A stretch of DNA of 64,000 bases from Flavobacterium dauae (GTDB lineage Bacteria > Bacteroidota > Bacteroidia > Flavobacteriales > Flavobacteriaceae), in contig NZ_CP130821.1 in the NCBI RefSeq assembly GCF_004151275.2, forward strand, positions 992,001-1,056,000. Direction: 5' to 3'. Each line of letters opens with the position of its first letter. The first letter of the stretch is position 1. Position numbers and translations under genes: made by a program. Shown piece by piece: positions 9,168 to 16,871 of the stretch. The notes below the pieces were generated by a model. It was not told the DNA's origin and searched no databases. It was given only the letters and a program-made list of their open reading frames with translations.

Positions 9168-9756
9168 AAATATAGTATTCCATAACTACGTGGTCTCAAG
9201 AAAAGCCAGAAATAGCCAGTACAAACAGCCTTCCTTTGTCCTTTGGTTTACGGGACTTTCAGGTTCCGGAAAATCTACTATTGCAAATGTAGTAGAACAA
9301 GAACTTTTCAAAAAAGGATTTAAAACCTATACCTTAGACGGCGATAATATACGGTCTGGTATTAATAAAGGATTAAGTTTTTCCGAAGAAGACCGCCATG
9401 AAAACCTAAGAAGAATTGCCGAAGTGGGCAAGCTTTTTGTCGATGCAGGTATCATTACAATTGCTGCATTTGTTTCTCCGCTTGAGAAGGATCGTAAATT
9501 AGTCAAAGACATAATAGGTAAACAAGATTTTGTGGAAATTTTTGTCAATACAAGCCTTGCCGAATGCGAAAGAAGAGACGTCAAAGGGCTGTACAAAAAA
9601 GCACGAGCGGGTGAAATAAAAAACTTTACCGGAATTGATGCACCTTATGAATCTCCGCAAAATCCGGACATATTAATTGAAACAGAAAAAGAAGGCATTG
9701 ATGAAGTAGTCAAAAAAGTAATTACCTTTGTTGAAAATAAATTAGAAAACGCATAA
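9160..9756 (+). CDS. cysC: Adenylyl-sulfate kinase CysC
   Basis: APS kinase of 198 residues, which phosphorylates adenosine 5'-phosphosulfate to PAPS, the sulfate donor. The Walker A loop is WFTGLSGSGKSTIAN near residue 35; then TLDGDNIRSGINKGLSF, the APS-binding DGDN(I/V)R motif, the catalytic-lid DRxENLRRIAEV and FVSPLEKDR. The length is normal for a stand-alone CysC. It overlaps the DUF2061 gene by 8 bp and lies 2 bp from cysD. As no PAPS reductase is seen in the window, the PAPS is more likely spent on sulfation than on cysteine synthesis. Confidence 0.96.
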   Translation: MNENIVFHNYVVSRKARNSQYKQPSFVLWFTGLSGSGKSTIANVVEQELFKKGFKTYTLDGDNIRSGINKGLSFSEEDRHENLRRIAEVGKLFVDAGIITIAAFVSPLEKDRKLVKDIIGKQDFVEIFVNTSLAECERRDVKGLYKKARAGEIKNFTGIDAPYESPQNPDILIETEKEGIDEVVKKVITFVENKLENA

Positions 9757-9758
9757 TC

Positions 9759-10664
9759 ATGAACAAATATTATTTGAGTTATCTAGACGAATTAGAATCG
9801 GAAGCTATTTACATCTTACGAGAAGTTTGGGCGCAATTCCAAAATCCCGTAATCTTATTTTCCGGAGGAAAAGACTCGATTGTTGTGACCCACCTTGCTC
9901 AAAAAGCGTTTTACCCGGCAAAAGTTCCGTTTGCGCTGATGCATGTAGATACTGGGCATAATTTCCCAGAAACAATCAAATTCAGAGACGATTTAATTGA
10001 GAGCCTTGGTGTACAGTTGTTGGTAGGTTCTGTTCAAGACTCGATTGACGAAGGAAGAGTTGCAGAAGAAAAAGGAAAGAATGCTTCACGTAACTTTTTG
10101 CAAATTACCACTTTGTTGGATGCAATAGAAAAAAATAAAATTGACTGTGCCATAGGAGGTGGTCGTAGAGACGAAGAAAAAGCAAGAGCGAAAGAACGTT
10201 TCTTTTCTCATCGCGATGAATTTGGACAATGGGATCCGAAAAACCAACGTCCGGAGCTTTGGAATTTATTGAATGGTAAATGTTTCCAAGGCGAACACTT
10301 TCGTGCATTTCCAATAAGCAACTGGACAGAAATGGATGTTTGGAACTATATTTTGAGAGAAAACATTGCAATTCCTTCTTTGTATTTTGCACACGAACGT
10401 GAAGTAATTTGGAGGGATGGTGCGTGGATTCCCAATTCAGAATTCATTACATTGGATAAAGACGAAGAAATTACCACAAAAAAAATACGCTTTCGTACTT
10501 TGGGAGATATTACTATTACAGGTGGAATAGAATCCGATGCCGATACATTGGAGAAAATCGTTCAGGAAGTATCTACCATGAGAATGACCGAAAGAGGAAA
10601 CCGCGCAGACGACAAACGCTCTGAAACAGCAATGGAAGACCGTAAAAAACAAGGTTATTTTTAA
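9759..10664 (+). CDS. cysD: Sulfate adenylyltransferase subunit 2 CysD
   Basis: ATP-sulfurylase small subunit of 301 residues, which adenylates sulfate to APS with energy from the CysN GTPase. The N-type ATP pyrophosphatase loop FSGGKDSIVVTHLAQKAF is near residue 37; MHVDTGHNFPETIKFRD, then GGGRRDEEKARAKERFFSHRD and the C-terminal RMTERGNRADDKRSETAMEDRKKQGYF typical of CysD follow. The length is normal. It directly follows cysC (2 bp) and precedes cysN by 108 bp. Confidence 0.97.
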   Translation: MNKYYLSYLDELESEAIYILREVWAQFQNPVILFSGGKDSIVVTHLAQKAFYPAKVPFALMHVDTGHNFPETIKFRDDLIESLGVQLLVGSVQDSIDEGRVAEEKGKNASRNFLQITTLLDAIEKNKIDCAIGGGRRDEEKARAKERFFSHRDEFGQWDPKNQRPELWNLLNGKCFQGEHFRAFPISNWTEMDVWNYILRENIAIPSLYFAHEREVIWRDGAWIPNSEFITLDKDEEITTKKIRFRTLGDITITGGIESDADTLEKIVQEVSTMRMTERGNRADDKRSETAMEDRKKQGYF

Positions 10665-10772
10665 TTAAATTATTAGTAATTAATAAACAGTTAATGTGAT
10701 TCCAATGAAAGAGAAGCGCTTTGAGAAAAAATTAACTAATTCACGAATCACAATCTCATTAAACAAATAAAA

Positions 10773-12038
10773 ATGGAACAGGAGAATTTAGATAAAAATC
10801 AATTATTGCGTTTTTCAACCGCAGGAAGTGTAGATGATGGTAAAAGTACATTGATAGGAAGGCTTTTATACGATTCTAAATCAATTTTTGAAGATCAATT
10901 GGCATCTGTCGAAACTACAAGCAAAAGAAAAGGGCACGAAACCGTTGATCTTGCTATGTTTACCGACGGACTAAAGGAAGAAAGAGAACAGGGAATTACC
11001 ATTGATGTTGCTTATCGATATTTTACTACACCGAAAAGAAAATTTATCATTGCAGACACTCCGGGTCATATCCAATATACCCGAAATATGGTTACCGGAG
11101 CTTCTACTGCAAACGCCTCCATTATTTTAATTGATGCACGACACGGTGTGATTGAACAAACAAAACGCCACTCTTACATTGCATCATTGCTTCAAATTCC
11201 GCATTTGATTGTATGTGTAAACAAAATGGATTTAGTTGATTTTTCAGAAGAAGTTTACAACAAGATTTTGGAAGAATATGAAAACGTTTCATCTAAATTA
11301 GTTATTAAAGACATTCAGTTTATTCCAATTAGTGCGTTGAAAGGAGATAACGTAGTGAATCGTTCCGAAAATATGCCGTGGTATCAAGGGGCACCTTTGT
11401 TACACACATTAGAACATTTGTATATAGGTAGTGATAATAACAGAATTGACGCGCGTTTCCCGGTTCAAACGGTCATTCGCCCTCAACGAGAAGGATTTAT
11501 TGACTACCGTGGTTATGCCGGCAGAATTGCAAGTGGAATTTTCAGAAAAGGAGACGAAATAACTGTATTACCATCAGGATTTACTTCTAAAATTAAATCA
11601 ATCGATACAATACACGGAGAATTAGACGAAGCTTTTTCTCCAATGTCTGTCAGCATCCAATTGGAAGACGACATAGATGTAAGTCGCGGTGATATGCTTG
11701 TAAGAAGTAATAATAAACCTGAACCTTCTCAGGAATTTGACGTAATGATTTGTTGGCTGAACAACAAAACACCACAACCACGAGCAAAATACACAATCTT
11801 ACACGCGGCAAATGAACAGAAAGCATTGATCAAAGATGTGATTTATAAAATTGACATTAATACTTTAGAAAGAAATTCTGAAGATAAAGAATTTAAAATG
11901 AATGATATTGGGCGTATAACCATTAGAACTACCAAGCCATTGATGATTGATTCTTATCGTGAAAATAAAGTAACTGGCAGTATAATTTTAGTAGATGATG
12001 CCACGCACGAAACAGTTGCGGCAGGGATGATTGTTTAA
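10773..12038 (+). CDS. cysN: Sulfate adenylyltransferase subunit 1 CysN (GTPase)
   Basis: GTPase subunit of ATP sulfurylase, 421 residues, elongation-factor-like. G1 is AGSVDDGKSTLIGRL near residue 18; G2 region REQGITIDVAYRYF; G3 DTPGHIQYTRNMVTGAS; G4 VNKMDLVDF; then two beta-barrel domains. It couples GTP hydrolysis to APS formation with CysD. There is no fused APS-kinase domain, in line with the separate cysC upstream. A 108-bp spacer before it shows no terminator, so it probably belongs to the same transcript. Confidence 0.97.
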   Translation: MEQENLDKNQLLRFSTAGSVDDGKSTLIGRLLYDSKSIFEDQLASVETTSKRKGHETVDLAMFTDGLKEEREQGITIDVAYRYFTTPKRKFIIADTPGHIQYTRNMVTGASTANASIILIDARHGVIEQTKRHSYIASLLQIPHLIVCVNKMDLVDFSEEVYNKILEEYENVSSKLVIKDIQFIPISALKGDNVVNRSENMPWYQGAPLLHTLEHLYIGSDNNRIDARFPVQTVIRPQREGFIDYRGYAGRIASGIFRKGDEITVLPSGFTSKIKSIDTIHGELDEAFSPMSVSIQLEDDIDVSRGDMLVRSNNKPEPSQEFDVMICWLNNKTPQPRAKYTILHAANEQKALIKDVIYKIDINTLERNSEDKEFKMNDIGRITIRTTKPLMIDSYRENKVTGSIILVDDATHETVAAGMIV

Positions 12039-12123
12039 AACAGAGTTTTTCCAACATTAATTATTCAAAATAACAAAGAGTAAGGGCAAAACAACTTATC
12101 TTTACAGGAAATCTACAGAAACA

Positions 12124-13263
12124 ATGAATTCTAAGAAAATTTGGTTATCGTCCCCACATATGGGCGGTAACGAATTAAAATACATCCACGAAGCGTTTGA
12201 TGCCAACTGGGTGGCACCCTTAGGACCTAATGTAAACGGTTTTGAGGAAGATATTGAACAATTTTTAAAAGGCGATGTAAAAATAGCTGTGCTTTCTGCA
12301 GGAACCGCTGCGTTACATTTGGCATTGATTGAATGTGGCGTTTCACAAGGCGATGAAGTAATTTGCCAGTCAATGACGTTTTCTGCTTCGGCAAATCCTA
12401 TCGCGTATCAGGGAGCTACACCGGTATTTGTAGATTCAGAACCCGATACCTGGAACATTTGTCCGGTTGCGTTGGAAGAAGCTATTGCAGACCGGATAGC
12501 AAAAGGAAAAACGCCAAAAGCCATTGTAGCTGTGCATTTATACGGAATGCCGTTCAAGGTAGATGAAGTGATGACTGTTGCCAATAAATACAACATTCCG
12601 GTCATTGAAGATGCTGCCGAAGCTTTGGGTTCTACCTACAAAGGAAAGGCGTGTGGAACGTTTGGTCGTTTTGGCGTATTGTCGTTTAACGGCAACAAAA
12701 TCATTACTACTTCAGGCGGCGGCGCATTGGTATGTCATTCCCAGGAAGACAAGGATAAAGCGGTTTTTCTTTCTACACAAGCACGTGACAATGCACCACA
12801 TTACCAACACTCGCAAATTGGTTACAATTACAGAATGAGCAACATCTGTGCGGGAATTGGTCGCGGACAAATGGAGGTGTTAACGGATAGAGTGGAAGCC
12901 CGTCGCAAGATGAATAAATTTTACCAGGAATTGTTTGCTGATATCGAAGGAGTAATGGTTTTTACAGAACCAGGTTCAGACTATCATTCCAATCATTGGT
13001 TATCGGCTATTATTGTTGATCCGAAAATTACCGGTAAGAGCAGAGAAGATTTGCGATTGGCATTGTTGGAAGATAATATTGAATCACGTCCGTTGTGGAA
13101 ACCAATGCATTTACAACCGGTATTCTCTAATTCGCCTTATTATGGTGGAAAAGTTTCAGAAGAATTGTTTGAAAATGGTTTATGTTTGCCATCAGGCTCT
13201 AATTTAACTGATGAGGAAAGAAAGCGTATTGCATTAAAGATTAAAGAAGTATTTTCGAAATAA
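12124..13263 (+). CDS. DegT/DnrJ/EryC1/StrS aminotransferase (intact copy)
   Basis: PLP-dependent nucleotide-sugar aminotransferase of 379 residues. The PLP Lys is in LSFNGNKIITTSGGGALV (about residues 185-202); VIEDAAEALGSTYKGKACG holds the Asp that contacts the pyridine nitrogen; SAGTAALHLAL binds the phosphate. The family converts 4-keto (or 3-keto) nucleotide sugars to amino sugars; this LegC/PglE-like form would fit the PglC- and PglD-like enzymes upstream. It ends the polysaccharide/sulfation run and has a strong terminator 5 bp after its stop. A second, broken copy lies 3.6 kb downstream. Confidence 0.93.
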   Translation: MNSKKIWLSSPHMGGNELKYIHEAFDANWVAPLGPNVNGFEEDIEQFLKGDVKIAVLSAGTAALHLALIECGVSQGDEVICQSMTFSASANPIAYQGATPVFVDSEPDTWNICPVALEEAIADRIAKGKTPKAIVAVHLYGMPFKVDEVMTVANKYNIPVIEDAAEALGSTYKGKACGTFGRFGVLSFNGNKIITTSGGGALVCHSQEDKDKAVFLSTQARDNAPHYQHSQIGYNYRMSNICAGIGRGQMEVLTDRVEARRKMNKFYQELFADIEGVMVFTEPGSDYHSNHWLSAIIVDPKITGKSREDLRLALLEDNIESRPLWKPMHLQPVFSNSPYYGGKVSEELFENGLCLPSGSNLTDEERKRIALKIKEVFSK

Positions 13264-13268
13264 GACAA

Positions 13269-13296
13269 ACGACCGATGAATTTCGGTCGTTTTTTT
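13269..13296 (+). terminator. Rho-independent terminator after DegT gene
   Basis: Perfect 8-bp stem ACGACCGA (13269-13276) / TCGGTCGT (13283-13290) with a 6-base loop and a run of T to 13296, directly after the aminotransferase stop. A decayed homologous version follows the second copy of the gene. Confidence 0.9.
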
Positions 13297-13319
13297 ATTT
13301 CCAATTTTTTATGTCGGCT

Positions 13320-13343
13320 TGTAGGCTTCCCCTTTTTAGTATA
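13320..13343. repeat. Extra copy of the IS left-end sequence
   Basis: The bases TGTAGGCTTCCCCTTTTTAG beginning here are identical to the left inverted repeat of the IS3-family element, which begins again at 13455. The two copies are 135 bp apart in the same direction with no transposase between them. The stretch between them (13344-13454) holds no gene. This may be the scar of a second insertion or of an IS-mediated rearrangement. Confidence 0.8.
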
Positions 13344-13510
13344 ATTAAAATTTACAAATCTGGTAAATCATTATAAGTAGAAACAAACATATTTTTGATT
13401 CTTTTCTCTGTAATTTTTATGTCAGTGTTATTATTGATTAATAAATAGGAACTGTGTAGGCTTCCCCTTTTTAGTACAGGTTATAATTATACAATATAAT
13501 ACATAGTTTA

Positions 13511-14350
13511 TCACAGTTGAAGGACTGCGTGAGGCGAAGGCGTAGCCGTAGCGGAACGCAGTCCTTCAACTGTTTTTTCTTTCTTTATTTTATAGTTCAC
13601 CGGGCTAATTCCTCCTAAGGCATCGTGTGGTCTGTGGTAATTATAATCTTCTATCCATTGGTCGCTTATTTCTCTGACTTGGTCAATGCTATCGAACAAA
13701 TATGCATCGAGTACGTTTTCACGATAACTTTTATTAAAACGTTCTATTAAAGCGTTTTGTGTTGGTTTACCTGGTTGGGTGTATTTAAATTCAATTTCCA
13801 TAACCTGGCTCCAATCCTGTGCTAATTTAGCAATAAATTCAGGTCCATTATCCATTCGTATTCGTTTTGGCTTTCCGTGTTTATTTACAAGGTGTTTTAA
13901 AACCCAAATAACTCTGCTGCTTTTAAGTGAATAATCGGTTTCTATAAATAATACTTCTCTATTAAAATCATCAATAACATTAAAGCTTCTGAACTTTCTT
14001 CCGTTGGTTAAACTATCGCTCATAAAATCAATACTCCAAGTATGGGTAAAACTTTCAGGAATTTCAATAGTTTCTTTAACTCGCTGCGGTAAGTGTTTTT
14101 TAGTCTTTCTACGATGAGGAAGACCAATCTGTTTATAAACCCTATGCAATCGCTTATGATTTACTTTGTCTCCATCATTACGAAGGCGATAATAACATTT
14201 CCAAAAACCTTCTCTTGGATGGTCTTGAGCAAATTTCTCTAATCGCTGGATTAAATCAGAATCATTTTTGATGGATTGATACTCCAAGCTACTTCGACTA
14301 GTCTGTAAAATACGGCAAGCCTTGCTTTTGCCTTTTGGATATTTGGTCAA
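13511..14350 (-). CDS. IS3-family transposase OrfB (DDE integrase domain)
   Basis: Catalytic half of the transposase: 279 residues as counted from an in-frame TTG, but probably made mainly as an OrfAB fusion. It has an HTH_21-type N-terminal part and an rve integrase core with DDE residues in WSIDFMSD (D), RMDNGPEF (D) and NALIERFNKSYREN (E). A slippery A7G run lies at 14392-14398 (read on the minus strand); a -1 shift there joins orfA to this frame without a stop (reading on as [21 protein letters not shown]). IS407-subgroup features are the YTQPGKPTQNALIERFN block and the overall length. No internal stop, so it may be active. Confidence 0.92.
   Translation of the reverse strand: MTKYPKGKSKACRILQTSRSSLEYQSIKNDSDLIQRLEKFAQDHPREGFWKCYYRLRNDGDKVNHKRLHRVYKQIGLPHRRKTKKHLPQRVKETIEIPESFTHTWSIDFMSDSLTNGRKFRSFNVIDDFNREVLFIETDYSLKSSRVIWVLKHLVNKHGKPKRIRMDNGPEFIAKLAQDWSQVMEIEFKYTQPGKPTQNALIERFNKSYRENVLDAYLFDSIDQVREISDQWIEDYNYHRPHDALGGISPVNYKIKKEKTVEGLRSATATPSPHAVLQL
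13514..13572. repeat. Strong GC-rich hairpin at 3' end of orfB
   Basis: Perfect 17-bp inverted repeat: the arm at 13514-13530 (starting CAGTTGAAGG) pairs with 13556-13572, with a 25-base GC-rich loop. It encodes the last residues of OrfB and is followed, on the minus strand, only by the IS end. It may end transposase transcription or block read-in. Its base composition differs from the surroundings, so it could be a small palindromic insertion. Confidence 0.75.
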
Positions 14351-14385
14351 AATATCTTTTATGATAGCTCTTTTATGGCAAGGCT

Positions 14386-14652
14386 TTAAAGCTTTTTTTC
14401 AATGATGTACTTAGCCATATCTAATTCTAAAGCCAAATCAGCATACATCCGTTTGAGTTTGGCGTTTTCTTCTTCAAGAGCTTTTATTTTCTTTAATTCA
14501 CTTGCTTCCATGCCGCCGTAGCGTTGACGCCACTTATAAAACGTAGCTTTGCTAACTCCATGTTCTCTAACAATTGTATTAATATCTTTTCCAGATTCAA
14601 ATTCTTGAAGGATCTTCGAGATTTGAGTGGGACTAAATTTACTACTCTTCAT
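14386..14652 (-). CDS. IS3-family transposase OrfA (HTH_Tnp_1)
   Basis: DNA-binding subunit of 88 residues. It has a helix-turn-helix ([21 protein letters not shown]..., then [15 protein letters not shown]) and a leucine-rich coiled coil ([35 protein letters not shown]). It binds the inverted repeats and pairs with OrfB. Its stop lies just past the A7G slippery sequence that allows -1 frameshifting into orfB. Confidence 0.93.
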   Translation of the reverse strand: MKSSKFSPTQISKILQEFESGKDINTIVREHGVSKATFYKWRQRYGGMEASELKKIKALEEENAKLKRMYADLALELDMAKYIIEKKL

Positions 14653-14721
14653 AATTACAGTTTAGTTTAAAATTAATAATTTTTCTCGTTTTAAACTGTA
14701 CTTTTTTTGGGGGAGCTTACA

Positions 14722-15438
14722 ACAACATTGGAACCTCTTATATTAGAAGAAATTCTCCGAAATCATCAGGATATTTCCGGTAGTATTGTTGCTCAAATCA
14801 AGATATTGCCCGAATTTAAAAAATATTTAGAGTATGGTTATTATCCGTTTTATAAAGAAGGGCTAAAAGTCTATCCGATGAGATTGCAAAATGTAGTGAA
14901 TACTGTTTTGGAAAACGACTTGCCCGCAGTAGAAAACATCGAATATAATACCGTTTATAAAATCAAAAAAATGCTGATGATTATTGCTTCTTTAGTTCCT
15001 TTTTCGCCTAATATTGCTAAATTGAGTGCAGAAATTGAAACCAACAGAGCCAATACCATTCGCTATCTTGATTATTTGCAAAAGGCAGGATTGACCATCA
15101 ATCTTTTATCTTCCAAAAAAGGAATGAGCCTGATGAATAAACCCGATAAAATCTATCTCGACAATACGAATTTACAATACGCTTTGGCACTGTCCGGAGT
15201 AAATGAAGGAAATCTCAGAGAAACATTTTTTGCCAATCAAATCAAAACCCTGCATCATTTGCGTACATCGCAACAAGGCGATTTTGTGGTTAATGACAAA
15301 TATACTTTTGAGGTTGGGGGAGTAAACAAACATTTTGACCAGATAAAAAATATTAAAGGCAGTTTTGTAGTAACAGACAATACCGAAACAGGCTTTGGCA
15401 ATAGAATTCCGTTGTGGCTCTTTGGATTGATGTATTGA
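14722..15438 (+). pseudogene. DUF4143-type ATPase, 5' part lost at IS insertion
   Basis: The C-terminal ~238 residues of an ATPase paralogous to the intact gene just downstream. Shared blocks include YLEYGYYPFYKEG (compare YLKKGYYPFAIED), the winged-helix part NTIRYLDYLQKAGL, DKIYLDNTNLQYAL, NLRETFFANQIKTLHH, YTFEVGG and a common C-terminus IPLWLFGLMY. The Walker A/B region is absent because the IS right end (14721) abuts the coding sequence. The apparent start codons upstream lie in the inverted repeat. The missing 5' half is not found on the other side of the IS. Confidence 0.88.
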
Positions 15439-15499
15439 TAAAACACAATGGCGAATAGTGGGAAGAATTTAAACAGGCTCTTAAAGTATAATAAATAAA

Positions 15500-15583
15500 T
15501 TTGCACTCACATAGTGCAAATATTTACAAAATATGCACTCATATAGTGCAAAATGTTGTATATTTGCACAAACAAAATGCAAA
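15500..15583 (+). promoter_or_regulatory. Triple inverted-repeat operator and -7 box of DUF4143 ATPase
   Basis: Three spaced palindromes with arms TTTGCAC / GTGCAAA: 15500-15520, 15533-15552 (one arm imperfect) and 15563-15583 (right arm ATGCAAA). Their centres are 31-32 bp apart, about three helical turns. The third covers the TTTG of the -7 box TATATTTG (15559-15566) and reaches the start codons at 15577/15583. Bound protein would block transcription start, so autoregulation is likely. No such array precedes ordinary genes in the window; the other DUF4143 ATPase at 37605 has a comparable but different array. Confidence 0.75.
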
Positions 15584-16752
15584 TGGACGCTTTATTTGAA
15601 TATTCCAATCAGTTGATTTCCGAAGTAGATACGGCATTTATACGCTATTCATATCATCGGATTAACTGGCAAAACAGATTGATTGGGCTTGTTGGACCTC
15701 GTGGAGTGGGAAAAACGACTTTGGTTTTACAGTACATCAAAAGCAATCTCAATATTCATCAGACCTTGTATGTTACAGCAGAAGATTTTTATTTTGCCAA
15801 AAATCGTTTGACAGATTTAGCAGATTCTTTTGTGAAATCGGGAGGGAAATATCTGTTTATAGACGAAATACACAAATATCCCGATTGGTCTAAAGAATTA
15901 AAACTGATTTACGATTATCACAAAAATTTGAAAGTGGTTTTTACGGGCTCTTCGGTGCTTGACATCAAAAAAGGCAGTTCGGATTTAAGTCGTAGAGCAG
16001 TAGTTTACACCATGCAGGGATTGTCTTTTCGGGAATATTTAGCCTTGTTTCATCAGACAGAAGTTCCGAAATTCAGCTTAGAACAAATCCTGAATCATCA
16101 GGTTGATGCACCACAAATTCCGCACCCGTTGCCATTGTTTAATGATTATCTAAAAAAAGGTTATTACCCTTTTGCGATAGAAGACGATTTTGATTTGAGA
16201 TTACAACAGGTTGTCAATCAGACTTTGGAAAGCGATATTCCGACCTATGCAGATATGAACGTGGCAACAGGCAGAAAGTTGAAACAGTTGTTAGCCATTG
16301 TAGCTGAAAGTGTGCCGTTTAAACCCAATATGAGTAAAATTGCCGAAATACTCAACATCAGCCGAAACAATATAGCTGATTATCTCCTTTATATGGAAGA
16401 AGCAGGAATGGTAGTACAGTTGAGAAATGAAACGGGAGGAATTCGAGGTTTGGGAAAGGTGGATAAAGTCTATTTGGACAATACTAATCTGGTTTATAAT
16501 TTAGCCAAAGAAAATCAGAATGCAGGAAACGTCAGAGAAACTTTTTTTCTGAATCAGTTAAGAACTGAGCATCAGGTTGTTTCGTCATCAATAGCTGATT
16601 TTAAGATTGATACGACAGATTTTGAAGTCGGAGGAAAGAATAAAGGATTGAAACAAATAAAAAATGCAGAAAAAGGATTCGTAGTCAAAGCCGATATAGA
16701 AAGAGGTTTTTTGAATACGATTCCGTTATGGCATTTTGGATTGATGTACTGA
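15577..16752 (+). CDS. AAA ATPase with DUF4143 C-terminal domain
   Basis: ATPase of about 391 residues. Walker A is GLVGPRGVGKTTLVLQ (about residues 32-47), Walker B YLFIDEIHKY, and a sensor-like VVFTGSSVLDI. A winged-helix-like segment (IAEILNISRNNIADYLLYMEEAGMV) and a DUF4143 nuclease-like end (VYLDNTNLVYNL, FEVGGKNKGLKQIK) follow. I chose ATG 15577 (or 15583) because the -7 box at 15559-15566 places the transcript start near 15573; the in-frame ATG at 15553 would not be transcribed. These ATPases are common in Bacteroidota and archaea and their role is unknown. It lies beside a beheaded paralogue and between two copies of the DegT gene. Confidence 0.85.
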   Translation: MQMDALFEYSNQLISEVDTAFIRYSYHRINWQNRLIGLVGPRGVGKTTLVLQYIKSNLNIHQTLYVTAEDFYFAKNRLTDLADSFVKSGGKYLFIDEIHKYPDWSKELKLIYDYHKNLKVVFTGSSVLDIKKGSSDLSRRAVVYTMQGLSFREYLALFHQTEVPKFSLEQILNHQVDAPQIPHPLPLFNDYLKKGYYPFAIEDDFDLRLQQVVNQTLESDIPTYADMNVATGRKLKQLLAIVAESVPFKPNMSKIAEILNISRNNIADYLLYMEEAGMVVQLRNETGGIRGLGKVDKVYLDNTNLVYNLAKENQNAGNVRETFFLNQLRTEHQVVSSSIADFKIDTTDFEVGGKNKGLKQIKNAEKGFVVKADIERGFLNTIPLWHFGLMY

Positions 16753-16800
16753 TAAAAAAAACTTTTTATGTCTATACCCTAAAAACTAAAAATATAACAT

Positions 16801-16863
16801 TATTTTTGTGGTAATTATACCACAATGATTTTACGTTTAAGTTATCTGAAAAATGTAAAGAAT
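16801..16863 (+). promoter_or_regulatory. Orphan palindromic promoter with truncated start
   Basis: The -7 box TATTTTTG (16801-16808) is overlapped by the palindrome GTGGTAATTATACCAC (16808-16823), and an ATG follows at 16825 opening a 12-codon frame that stops at once. The layout (-7 box, palindrome, start codon) is like that of the DUF4143 ATPase genes here, yet no such gene follows; the broken DegT copy starts at 16872 instead. It is probably what is left of another gene's 5' end, and it may now drive the DegT copy. Confidence 0.55.
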
Positions 16864-16871
16864 TAAACCCA

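Larger units (their letters stand above)
13455..14721 (-). mobile_element. IS3-family (IS407-type) insertion sequence
   Basis: Element of 1267 bp with imperfect terminal inverted repeats: left TGTAGGCTTCCCC at 13455, right (complement) TGTAAGCTCCCCC ending at 14721, and both ends share GTACAG further in. It encodes orfA and orfB on the minus strand with a -1 frameshift site. The flanks (actg on the left, acaa on the right) do not form a target duplication. The right side cuts into an ATPase gene whose 5' part is missing on the left, so a deletion next to the element is likely. Confidence 0.9.

Noticed and set aside
9327..9596. Antisense frame over cysC
   Set aside because: Shadow of a highly conserved gene.
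12363..12838. Alternative-frame genes inside the DegT gene
   Set aside because: Explained by codon bias of the true frame, and they recur as shadows in the second DegT copy.
13320..13454. A second complete IS between the two left-end copies
   Set aside because: Only 135 bp apart, no transposase sequence and no right-end copy between them.
15500..15583. A small CRISPR array because of three evenly spaced repeats
   Set aside because: Repeats are palindromic operators on a promoter; spacings are about 11 bp of AT-rich sequence, no Cas genes nearby.
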